NCBI GenBank assembly: GCA_947561395.2
Contig: OX387190.1
Location: 34,652,858 to 34,716,857, forward strand
Reading direction: 5' to 3'
DNA: 64,000 nt
Source of the DNA: Buxus sempervirens
Taxonomy: Eukaryota > Streptophyta > Magnoliopsida > Buxales > Buxaceae
Below the pieces are notes generated by a model, which ran no database searches, had not been told where the DNA came from, and was given only the letters and a program-made list of their open reading frames with translations. A program made the position numbers and the translations under genes. How positions within the stretch are numbered: the stretch's first letter is position 1; each line of letters begins with the position of its first letter. This document shows, in pieces, positions 50,358 through 60,679 of the stretch.

Positions 50358-52027
50358 GAGAGGCCACCCCCCTCATTTGAACAAGGATTCTTCCCTGGCC
50401 TTCCCCCTCTCCCTCCTGGTGCACTTCACGGCCGAAGCCCTGCCCAACCACCACCACCTAACCCAAACCTCTTTTAATCCCCAAATTACCCCTACACTCC
50501 TAAATTACCCCAAAACCATGCTCAAATCTCCTTCAATTTGATCGTGAACCCATCCACCTTAACCAAACTCTTCCCAATTCATCCCCGCAAAATTTGGAGG
50601 ACGCGGAAGCGCTGCTCAAATCATCGGAGAACCATAACACCAACCAAACAAACAGTTATATTGTAAGTATGTTCTTACTTTAAATTAAATGAATTTTGAT
50701 TTTATTTTCTCTTCCTCACTACTTCTTTTCGTTTTTATGTTATTTCTAACATTGTCTTGAGTGTTGCATGTGATGGGGAATTGCATCTAAAAGTAATTGT
50801 TCCTATGCAAGAAAAGAAAAGGTGATAACAAAAGGGTTATCAAAAGGTTTCAAAAAATGGAAATTTGACCCCATTTGATCACCATTAGGAGAAGGAGATT
50901 GAAGTTATTTTTGAACATATGATGTCCCCTGAAAATCACCTCTTTCTCATTCCTAAAAGTTGATGATCAATAACTAAGGAGTCTTGCTTGATCAAAGAAC
51001 AAAGAGAGGGAAAAGATGGTCATTTGAACTAAAAGAAGGAAATGCAATATACTGAAGGAGCTGGAATCATTCCAGATGTTGCAGAACATTCCAAAGAGGC
51101 CACGGAACTGATCCCAGGAAGAATCGGCAGCAAACGGGCAAACTGAGTTGCGCCCGTAAACTCAGGCCGGTCCAGCCTGGACCGTGTTTGATTCACGGGC
51201 AGAGGAGACCGTAGTCAATTCACGGGCAAGCCGGACCGTAAAGAAAATACGGGCACTTGTAAAAATGATGTAAAAAGTGTAATTTCTTGGTTCGGTTGGA
51301 CCTAATCCGGTCTAAACCGGCTTGAACCATTCCCTTAAACCACTTGGGCTATCTTAAGCCCATTTTTGGACTTTGGGCCTAGATAGGCCCATTAAGACTA
51401 CCCTGGGCCCACTTGTGGGGCCCACCCTAGACCGGCCCAAACCGGGCCCGTTTCCAATAAACGGGCCCAAGGCCACTTGACTTTGGCTAATGGGCCCATT
51501 CCAAGCCCACTAAGCCCAAACCTAAAGTGTAAATAAATAAAATAATAAAATAACCAAATGGGTTACCCAATAACCCAACTGGGCCCAAGGCCCAACCATG
51601 GTAGTCCACGGGTCTTCCAACGGGACCCGGGTCCGACCCACTTCACTTAGATAAATAAAAAAGATAAAATTAAAATAAAAGGGACCCACACCTTCAGAGG
51701 GTCCCACCAGACCAAATAAGTGTGCATGCTGGTTTAGGAATTGGGTGAAAACTAAGTTGACTCAGATCAAGGAGACCCACGGGACCTGTCAATTGACGGG
51801 GCGGGCTAGGGTGTCTTCGGGCTTCCCTAGACGTAACCGAGAACTTGCTCAGAACTCTAATAAGCCGCAGACCAGAATGATTAGGCCCGAATAGGTGCCC
51901 CCCTTTGTGTCTGCCTGCACCTCTCAGGCAGTGGCGACTCCAAACTCCAAATCAGTCCCGAGGCGAGCATCACTTTGCATGCACCTCGTCGTGCGGCCCG
52001 AAACCGAAAAAGGGGGTGCGCACAGCT

Positions 52028-52045
52028 TGGCGACTCTGCTGGGGA
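52028..52045 (+). other. Primer-binding site (Arg-tRNA type)
   Basis: TGGCGACTCTGCTGGGGA starts three bases after the 5' LTR end. It has the form of the primer-binding sites of Tat/Ogre elements, which pair with an arginine tRNA. The tRNA match is from memory and unchecked. Confidence 0.65.
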
Positions 52046-53919
52046 CCTCTCAACCCAATTGGACCTTGGTCAGGAAATGAGTCAAGATAGGGGGATATGA
52101 GCAAATTTAGGAAGTACTTTGTGTCCAACCTTAGTGAGGTATGGAACTCTTGCAATTACGTGATATTGGGGGATCCTGTCAAACGGACATGATAATCGCC
52201 TAAGGTAAGTGGTTTTTAACAGGGACCAATGTGACCCGCCCACTTACCTGGGGATCCACCCAGACATCGTATTGCATGTTGTTCTGTACTCTCACTATAA
52301 AAGTGACATTTAGGAACCCTTTATCAGCTCATCATCCGAGAATCACCCAAATAGACACAGCACTTTGCCCTACTGCACACACGAGCACTTCACTACACCG
52401 TGAATGATCTTTTAACTGCATGGGGTGACATGCACGGGGGGGTCTGCATGAATGATCCGCTTTGAATGATTTGATGAAATGCTGCTCTTCTTCACCAAAA
52501 CCTAGATCTCTCTAGCAGCCACCCTTCTCAAACGATGAACTTACTTTTGGGATGGTATTAGCTCTACGCTCCCGTGGCTTGCCGGGGAAAGCAGGGTAAA
52601 CCCATCTCCCCAGGTTTCTGGATTCCTTAGCGCCACTGGCTTCATGCTGTGGTACGTGAGGGTCTAGTACTTGGCTCAGACCCTTGTAGGCAAATGTCTC
52701 GGGCTGGGTACCCTTTCCCCACCTATTGTTTCTGATAAACCACAGCTTTGTGAATGCAGCATGGATATGGGTGTGGATGTGAATATTGAAAAATAAAACC
52801 AATTTAAAATCCAAGAGTCCATCAGGGGCAGTGCCCCCGCTCTTTTGCATAAAATTGAGTGAACCCTAGATCTTGGGCTGCCTCAGCCCTAATTTAGGAA
52901 GCCAACCAAATTTTGATCAGGGGAGCCACCCCAGATCCATGCATTGAGTCCTGTGAACCATGGGCCTTGACCCACTGAGTCCGCAGGGAGCACTCTGAGT
53001 CTAGATCGACCTTTTGAGCAGATGAAAGCCGGCCAGATCAGAAAATCAGACAGAAACAGGCCAGATCAGAGCAGGGGCAAAACCCTAGATCTAGGAATTC
53101 AGCCTACCTGCCTTGAAGTAAACTTGTACCCTTCTTCTGGGTTCCCAAAAGCCCTTAAGATGAAATTTTGCAGATTTTGATTATCATGTAATTTTCGCCT
53201 TTGATTGGCAAATTGTTAAATCTTTTGGTCTGACACCTGAAACCAAAGGCAGATGAAAGAACAGATGAAAGAAGGCTGATCTGGACTTAGATGTGCTTCC
53301 ATACACAAGTATGTCTAGAAGTCGTGCCTCAAGGGGCACCAACCTTTTTAGGATTATGCACACACTTTTTAATTATGCAGAATGGTAATGTTGGGTCTAA
53401 TTTTGTGTACGCATCTTCATGCATCAAGTGCACACACTTCAAGATCATCTGCATAAACATGCCTGATTAATTCCTTTCAAAAAAACAAAAAAAAAAAAAA
53501 CAAAAAAAAAAACAAAAAAAAAAAAAAAATTTCAAAAATTTGAAATACCTCTAAGTGTACATTAAATTTGCCTTAGGGCAAAGAATGGTTTCAATCCCCT
53601 GTGCTTAAACCAAGTTTCAATGGGCTGTGAAACAGCCCAAAATAAGGAAGTGAAGTGAAAAAAAAAAGAGTCAAGGAAAAAGTCAAGATTTTGCCAATGG
53701 CCATTGGACAAACTGAAGAAAAAGAAAAAAAAAGATAAAAAAGATCTCAAAGAAAGTTAATTGGAATGGGAAATAAACTCTTGTAGTTTCCCAAATCCTG
53801 ATGGAAATCAATATTTTGTCTCTTATCATTCCTTGGAATTCTCCAAACTGATCCTTTGGAAATCAACACTCCAAAATCAAATCGACTCCTGTGATTTTCG
53901 ATCCCAGAGATTGTTTCCT
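52046..53919 (+). other. LARD interior, non-coding part 1
   Basis: No frame resembling gag or pol. Contains an A-rich tract with interspersed C at 53480-53530. It is probably the packaging/leader region by analogy with other LARDs. Confidence 0.5.
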
Positions 53920-54705
53920 TACCTCCGAAGTGGCGGTCAACCTCCGAAGTGGCGGTTGAAGGAAATCATCTTCAGAAATCTTCTTTCCTTACCTCCGAAG
54001 TGGAGGTCAACCTCCGAAGTGGCGGTTGAAGGAAACCTTTTCCAAGGATTATTTCCTTACCTCCGAAGTGGCGGTCAACCTCCGAAGTGGCGGTTGAAGG
54101 AAATAATTTCCTAGGATCTTCTCTCCCTTTACCTCCGAAGTGGCGGTTAAAAAGGGATCTTTCCTCCGAAGTGGAGGCTAACCTCCGAAGTAGTAGTCCT
54201 TTTCCTTACCTCCGAAGTGGCGGTTGAGGGAAACCATTTTCAGAAATCTCTTTTCCTTACCTCCGAAGTGGCGGTCAACCTCCGAAGTGGCGGTTGAGGG
54301 AAATCATTCTAAGAAATCTTCTTTCCTTACCTCCGAAGTGGCGGTCAACCTCCGAAGTGGCGGTTGAGGGAAACCATTTTCAGAAATCTTCTTTCCTTAC
54401 CTCCGAAGTGGCGGTCAACCTCCGAAGTGGCGGTTGAGGGAAATCATCCTCAGAAATCTTCTTTCCTTACCTCCGAAGTGGCGGTCAACCTCCGAAGTGG
54501 CGGTTGAGGGAAATCATTCTCAAAAATCTTCTTTCCTTACCTCCGAAGTGGCGGTCAACCTCCGAAGTGGCGGTTGGGGGAAATCATTCTCAAAAATCTT
54601 CTTTCCTTACCTCCGAAGTGGCGGTCAACCTCCGAAGTGGCGGTTGAAGGAAATCATTTTCTTAAATCTTCTTTCCTTACCTCCGAAGTGGCGGTAAAAA
54701 GGAAA
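53920..54705 (+). repeat. 70-bp minisatellite in the LARD interior
   Basis: From about 54330 the array is regular with a 70-bp period (starts 54330, 54400, 54470, 54540, 54610, 54680). Earlier units (53925-54320) vary in length. Each unit carries CCTCCGAAGTGGCGGTCAA and CCTCCGAAGTGGCGGTTGA in tandem, then AGGGAAATCATT...TTCTTTCCTTA. Open frames across it (repeating RSGGQPPKWRLKEI) are by-products of the repeat. Confidence 0.9.
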
Positions 54706-54907
54706 TTATTCTTAGGGACTCTCCCTTTGTCTCCAAATGGCGGCTAAAAAGAGATTAAATTATCCTCTTTGGTTGTTGAATAAAAGTTTCAAAAAAAAAA
54801 AAAAAATCAATTAAGTGAAAATAAATCAAATCAAAAAGTCATTGGCATGCATCAACATGCATTATATTTTGATGTAATATGAATTCTCTATACTAATTTG
54901 TGTCTTT

Positions 54908-55312
54908 TTGTTGAATAAGATACCAAGATTGCGTATCGCAGCCCGTACCTCCTACGTTCTTACGGATCCACTATCACCCGAATCTGAACCGGAATCTATC
55001 TCGTCTGAAATGCGTCTGTGGCTTGGCCTCCCTTGTGTTACAGTAGAAGGAGTGCCACCATCTACTCCTGAGCTCAGGAATCTGCCTGACCCATATGAAA
55101 GCCAGGGTGAGGATTCAGATGATACTTCATCAGAGGAAGAGGATCCGGATGAAGACATGGAAGATATAGCAGGGCCAGATGAAAGTGATCCAGACCAATC
55201 CGTCAATATGATCACGATTGGTGGAACTGAACCGGAGGAGGTGGTTGAAGTCAAGACACCGCTCAGGAACTGGAGTGCTGTGCCCGTTGCGATCCGCAAG
55301 GCCAACCTTTGA
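54908..55312 (+). CDS. Acidic open frame in the LARD interior, 134 codons, unknown
   Basis: The frame has no ATG at its 5' end; it opens after a stop with TTG, and the first in-frame ATG is about 35 codons in (SEMRLWLGLPC). The product is strongly acidic, with SEPESISSE and then GEDSDDTSSEEEDPDEDMED, and ends VAIRKANL. No domain of gag, protease or polymerase is visible. It may be a remnant of an element-encoded accessory or gag-linked protein, or chance. It is the longest plausible frame in the interior. Confidence 0.3.
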   Translation: MLNKIPRLRIAARTSYVLTDPLSPESEPESISSEMRLWLGLPCVTVEGVPPSTPELRNLPDPYESQGEDSDDTSSEEEDPDEDMEDIAGPDESDPDQSVNMITIGGTEPEEVVEVKTPLRNWSAVPVAIRKANL

Positions 55313-57796
55313 AGGGAAGTTTAATTTACTTTAATGCTTTTTGATGTAAATACCTTTTAATTCTGCATAATAAAGAAAAAAATGCAAGTGTTTGGTCAGT
55401 GATGACATTGTTCTGAGACCATACCTTTGGCAAGACTATGATCATGGAAAAATGCCAAGTAGCTCAAAGGTGTTTTCAGCTGGGTGCAGGATACTGTCCC
55501 ATGAGAACCTTGACTGAGCCAAAGGCAGTCCTTTCCTGATCTATGCTTTGATTTTTCTCCCAAACCCATCCTTGCACTGGGGCAGAATAACCCTGGAGAG
55601 GAAAGAGAAAAGAAAAGAAAAGAGAGAAAGTGTCTAAACCAGCTAAGGGCCAAAGCCGACTTGAGCAATCATGACTTTAAGAAAGGATGAGAGGCCATCC
55701 TTCGTGCATCTTTCGTCATAAGAATCGCTAGTCAAACACTTTGAGCCTGATCGTATTATTCAAATACCTGTGTTGTGTCTAGCCACCCCACACTGGGGAA
55801 AAGCTGAAAAAGAAATAAAAAGGATGAGTAAGATTCCTGAATGAGTTTTGCATGAAATAATCCAACAAAGTTGTCACAATTTCTGTAAAAGGATGAAAGG
55901 CCATCTTGGCTTCACATCCCAAATTTCCAAAGTCATATCCTTAGTTAAATCCTTTGAGCCTAACATTCTTCTTTTCTAACCCATTGAGTCAAATACCCCA
56001 AATATGGTGCTTGACAAAGAAGAAAGAAAGAAGAAATGAGGCAAGTATGCAAAAGCTAAGAAAGAGAAAGAAAAGAAAAAAGCACACTGGGGCAGGCCAA
56101 GCAAATTAAAAAGAAAGAACCGGCCCCCAGGCAAAAGAAAAATAAAGGAAAAAGGCAAGGCCTCAAAAGGAAAATGAAAGAAAGTGAAACGAACAGTGTC
56201 AAAGTCCAAGCAATCCAGAAAAGGGTAGTACATGACTCAACCCATTTACAAAATAACTTTGAGCCATATTCCCTTTCTTTCATAAACTAAAACCTCAGCC
56301 TTCATTTCGTCCCATTAGAAAGTCCTTTCTGATTACAGAAGAAGTGACAATCAGCTTTGTGCAGATTCGTAATGAAGGAATCCAAAAGAGGAAGAACGAG
56401 CTTCAGCCAGACACAAAGTAAAACCTGAGAATGAAAAGATTTTGAGCCTTGCCACCTTTCATTTCTCAGACTTAAAACCAAGCTGACGTTTCGTCCTAAT
56501 TTCAAGACCTCTCTGATCTGAAGGGCATGATATGCAAAAAATTGGCCAAGAACCCTCAAGTTGGGATAGTCACTAACCCAGGATAGAACTCTCAACTGCC
56601 AAATCCAGAAAAAGGAGAAAATGAGAGAAACCAAAACTTGGGAAATGGGGGACATTCCTTGAAATACCTCTCAGCTTTTAAACCCTTGCTGGCCTAAGTC
56701 AAGAATTTCATGGGAATACGTGTCGAGCACACTGTCCCAAAACACTTCGAGCTAACAAGGCAAATCACTGTGATCGTTGGTCTTGCCTTTTCTTTTGAGA
56801 TCACTTGCAAAAAAAAAAAAAAAAAAAGGACCTATTCTGCTTATCTTCTTGATTTCAGATGCCTCACTACTGTGTGAGATCTTTGCAGGCCATCAAGAAA
56901 CACCTTGAAGCCAGAAAAAAGAACAAGCCGGAAAAAAGCCAAGCAGAGGCAAGGGGAATTGCAAAAAGATCTTTCGTCCCCAGCAGATTGTATTCCCCAA
57001 CAAAGCTCCTTTGATCCCCACAGAGTGCCCATACTCAGCAGAAGTTCCTAACCAAGTGAAAAAAGCAAAATGCGGTAGAGGTTCCCACCAATCCCCAGTA
57101 GAGTCGTTCCAAACCAGGAAACCTCTACTTTATCATGAGGGAGGCTGATGGAGGAACTCTTCCCCAAGCTGAGAAGGCCATGCCATGAAGAAAGAGCGGT
57201 GAAGTTCTCAAGACTTGAAGAAGAGAACAGAATGAAGAAGTCCTTTTGTAATTTTTGTAAATAGAATAGGTCAGGTGTGCGAGGTTCTCCGGATGACAAA
57301 CAGCAGCAAGGCAGCCTCCTCCCGCCTCCTTCATTCCTGAACCACCATCATCAATCCTCCTCCAGCCTCTAAGCTAAAAAAAAAAAAAAAAAAAAACTCA
57401 GATAAAAGAAAGCCACAAACTGGAAATCACTTAAAAGCTTTAATGAAACAAGCAAGAAGAAAAGAACATTGTTGAGCATCTTGCATAGATGCCGAAACAG
57501 GTTGGTGAGCTTAAGTCCAATCCCATCCCTTTTAATCTAAATCAAAATCAAGAAATTGCTCCAAGAAACCCGCGAAGTGTGGGTGAGCAAGCTTCGAAAC
57601 CAATCAGGGGTTGCTCCAGGAAGCCCTCGAAGTGTGGGTGAGCAACCTCCAAAAAACTTAGTGGAAATCGTTTCGTGTTTCCGCTGCTTTGAAAAATCAA
57701 GAGGACTTGAGCTCGTTGATCATGTCGACAGAAATGCAAGGTGCAAAAATAAGGTTCTTTTTCTTCTTTGCCGTTCATCTCCAAGGTGATTCCGGC
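55313..57796 (+). other. LARD interior, non-coding part 2
   Basis: Purine-rich DNA without recognisable pol domains. Near 57556-57660, two about 55-bp direct repeats contain GAAGTGTGGGTGAGCAA and begin TTGCTCCA. Several poly-A runs are present. Confidence 0.5.
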
Positions 57797-57809
57797 AAAG
57801 AGGGGCAGC
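57797..57809 (+). other. Polypurine tract
   Basis: AAAGAGGGGCAGC lies immediately before the 3' LTR, the expected place for plus-strand priming. Confidence 0.7.
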
Positions 57810-60264
57810 TGTAGACACCTGATTTTTGCACCCCCGAAAATGAAGAAAATGAAAATTTCAATTAAAAAGTCAAACCCTGAGGGGGCCAAAATTTGACTTT
57901 TTGATCCAAAGAGAATTGGCCATCAAACTTCCTCTCATTGAAAAGAGCATTTCGACACGGTTCTAATGCAACTGAGTTTGCTGGAATCGGAGTCCGGATG
58001 AGGAAGTTATAAGCCGGTCAAACTTTTGGGGGAGCGAAAGTTGACTTTTTGCTCGGCCCCAATTCAACTGTCCAATTTGATCCCATTGGATAGAGCATTT
58101 CGAGCTGATTCCAACGACACCAAATTTGCTGAAATCGGACATCGGACGGAAAAGTTATGGGCAGTTGAAGTTTCAAAGAAAAGCTGCCCATGTGGCAAAA
58201 CAGCAGCAAAAAGCAGAATAGATGAATTAAATAAATAAAAATGATCTTTTAATATTATTTTAATAAGAGAATCTCGTTTTATAATAAAATAATCAAAAAA
58301 TCGGATAAAAATCTTTAAATAAACCAAATTGAATAAAGGTTTGAAATCCAAACATTTTAAAAACGTGCGGGACCGTATTTGAAGTACGGGCGACGCATGC
58401 CCGTACTTCAACTACGGGCAAGCTTCTAGAAGGGGACGCGTGGCGGGACACGCGTCCCGTACGGAAGAATCTGCGATAATTGCAAATATTCGTTTTTTGC
58501 CCGTAATTGAATTACGGGCAAGGCACGCCCGTACTTGAAGTACGGGCAAGGCATGCCCGTAGTTCAATTACGGGCACGAAAATTTTGCCTATAAATAGAG
58601 AGGCCACCCCCCTCATTTGAACAAGGATTCTTCCCTGGCCTTCCCCCTCTCCCTCCTGGTGCACTTCACGGCCGAAGCCCTGCCCAACCACCACCACCTA
58701 ACCCAAACCTCTTTTAATCCCCAAATTACCCCTACACTCCTAAATTACCCCAAAACCATGCTCAAATCTCCTTCAATTTGATCGTGAACCCATCCACCTT
58801 AACCAAACTCTTCCCAATTCATCCCCGCAAAATTTGGAGGACGCGGAAGCGCTGCTCAAATCATCGGAGAACCATAACACCAACCAAACAAACAGTTATA
58901 TTGTAAGTATGTTCTTACTTTAAATTAAATGAATTTTGATTTTATTTTCTCTTCCTCACTACTTCTTTTCGTTTTTATGTTATTTCTAACATTGTCTTGA
59001 GTGTTGCATGTGATGGGGAATTGCATCTAAAAGTAATTGTTCCTATGCAAGAAAAGAAAAGGTGATAACAAAAGGGTTATCAAAAGGTTTCAAAAAATGG
59101 AAATTTGACCCCATTTGATCACCATTAGGAGAAGGAGATTGAAGTTATTTTTGAACATATGATGTCCCCTGAAAATCACCTCTTTCTCATTCCTAAAAGT
59201 TGATGATCAATAACTAAGGAGTCTTGCTTGATCAAAGAACAAAGAGAGGGAAAAGATGGTCATTTGAACTAAAAGAAGGAAATGCAATATACTGAAGGAG
59301 CTGGAATCATTCCAGATGTTGCAGAACATTCCAAAGAGGCCACGGAACTGATCCCAGGAAGAATCGGCAGCAAACGGGCAAACTGAGTTGCGCCCGTAAA
59401 CTCAGGCCGGTCCAGCCTGGACCGTGTTTGATTCACGGGCAGAGGAGACCGTAGTCAATTCACGGGCAAGCCGGACCGTAAAGAAAATACGGGCACTTGT
59501 AAAAATGATGTAAAAAGTGTAATTTCTTGGTTCGGTTGGACCTAATCCGGTCTAAACCGGCTTGAACCATTCCCTTAAACCACTTGGGCTATCTTAAGCC
59601 CATTTTTGGACTTTGGGCCTAGATAGGCCCATTAAGACTACCCTGGGCCCACTTGTGGGGCCCACCCTAGACCGGCCCAAACCGGGCCCGTTTCCAATAA
59701 ACGGGCCCAAGGCCACTTGACTTTGGCTAATGGGCCCATTCCAAGCCCACTAAGCCCAAACCTAAAGTGTAAATAAATAAAATAATAAAATAACCAAATG
59801 GGTTACCCAATAACCCAACTGGGCCCAAGGCCCAACCATGGTAGTCCACGGGTCTTCCAACGGGACCCGGGTCCGACCCACTTCACTTAGATAAATAAAA
59901 AAGATAAAATTAAAATAAAAGGGACCCACACCTTCAGAGGGTCCCACCAGACCAAATAAGTGTGCATGCTGGTTTAGGAATTGGGTGAAAACTAAGTTGA
60001 CTCAGACCAAGGAGACCCACGGGACCTGTCAATCGACGGGGCGGGCTAGGGTGTCTTCGGGCTTCCCTAGACGTAACCGAGAACTTGCTCAGAACTCTAA
60101 TAAGCCGCAGACCAGAATGATTAGGCCCGAATAGGTGCCCCCCTTTGTGTCTGCCTGCACCTCTCAGGCAGTGGCGACTCCAAACTCCAAATCAGTCCCG
60201 AGGCGAGCATCACTTTGCATGCACCTCGTCGTGCGGCCCGAAACCGAAAAAGGGGGTGCGCACA
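57810..60264 (+). repeat. 3' LTR of the LARD, 2455 bp
   Basis: Same length as the 5' LTR and the same sequence apart from the two differences noted there. It carries its own palindrome cluster and TATA box, so it could drive transcription outward into the array and the DNA beyond. Confidence 0.9.
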
Positions 60265-60269
60265 AAGAG

Positions 60270-60551
60270 CTCCAATAGATTTAAAGTCAAACGATTTCAT
60301 CCCTGCGAACTGAATAGATGATGCAAGAGGATGCAACTTTGTAAGAGTTGTTCACTGAATTAAAAGTTGCTGGTTTCAATACCAATAAAAAAAAAAAAAA
60401 CTAGGCCATGTTGGTCCAACGGTGGAGGATGTATACACATAAGCTTTTTGCACTTATGTGAACATGTATTTCACCGTTGGATTAAGAGATTTTCCAGTGA
60501 AGAGCTCCAATAGATTTAAAGTCAAACGATTTCATCCCTGCGAACTGAATA
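60270..60551. repeat. Tandem array, rest of unit 6 and unit 7
   Basis: 60270-60316 completes unit 6 and 60317-60551 is unit 7. Instead of the next unit, the flank then continues GCATCCACGGGATTCTACAA. A second partial copy of CTCCAATAGATTTAAAGTC...GAACTGAATAGCATCC follows at 60586-60640. ACTGAATAGCATCCACGGG also occurs at 47708, upstream of the LINE, indicating an older duplication around this locus. Confidence 0.85.
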
Positions 60552-60679
60552 GCATCCACGGGATTCTACAAGGCTTAATCTTCGCTCCAATAGATTTAAA
60601 GTCAAACGATTTCATCCCTGCGAACTGAATAGCATCCGCAGGATGCTACAAGGCTTAATTGCAACGGACGATTTCATCC

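Larger units (their letters stand above)
49570..52024 (+). repeat. 5' LTR of the LARD, 2455 bp
   Basis: Compared by eye with the 3' LTR at an offset of 8240, only two differences were seen: T51767/C60007 and T51794/C60034. It contains a palindrome cluster, a TATA box and a region rich in GGGCC/GGCCC further on. Short open frames in it are the same in both LTRs and have no known domain. Confidence 0.9.
49565..60269 (+). mobile_element. Complete non-coding LTR retrotransposon (LARD), Tat/Ogre-like, 10,695 bp (49570-60264)
   Basis: A perfect 5-bp duplication AAGAG (49565-49569 and 60265-60269) flanks two 2455-bp LTRs beginning TGTAGACACC and ending GTGCGCACA. The primer-binding site and polypurine tract are intact. 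The 5.8-kb interior has no gag, protease, reverse transcriptase, RNase H or integrase, so the element depends on an autonomous partner. The Arg-tRNA-type primer site suggests the Tat/Ogre group of Ty3/gypsy. It is inserted in unit 6 of the tandem array. Confidence 0.9.

Noticed and set aside
49786-51707. Open frames present identically in both LTRs as genes
   Set aside because: They are identical because the LTRs are nearly identical; none shows a known domain and all are short.
53761-54697. Repetitive proteins RSGGQPPKWRLKEI as genuine coding repeats
   Set aside because: They are translations of the 70-bp minisatellite; 70 is not a multiple of three, so the frame changes from unit to unit.
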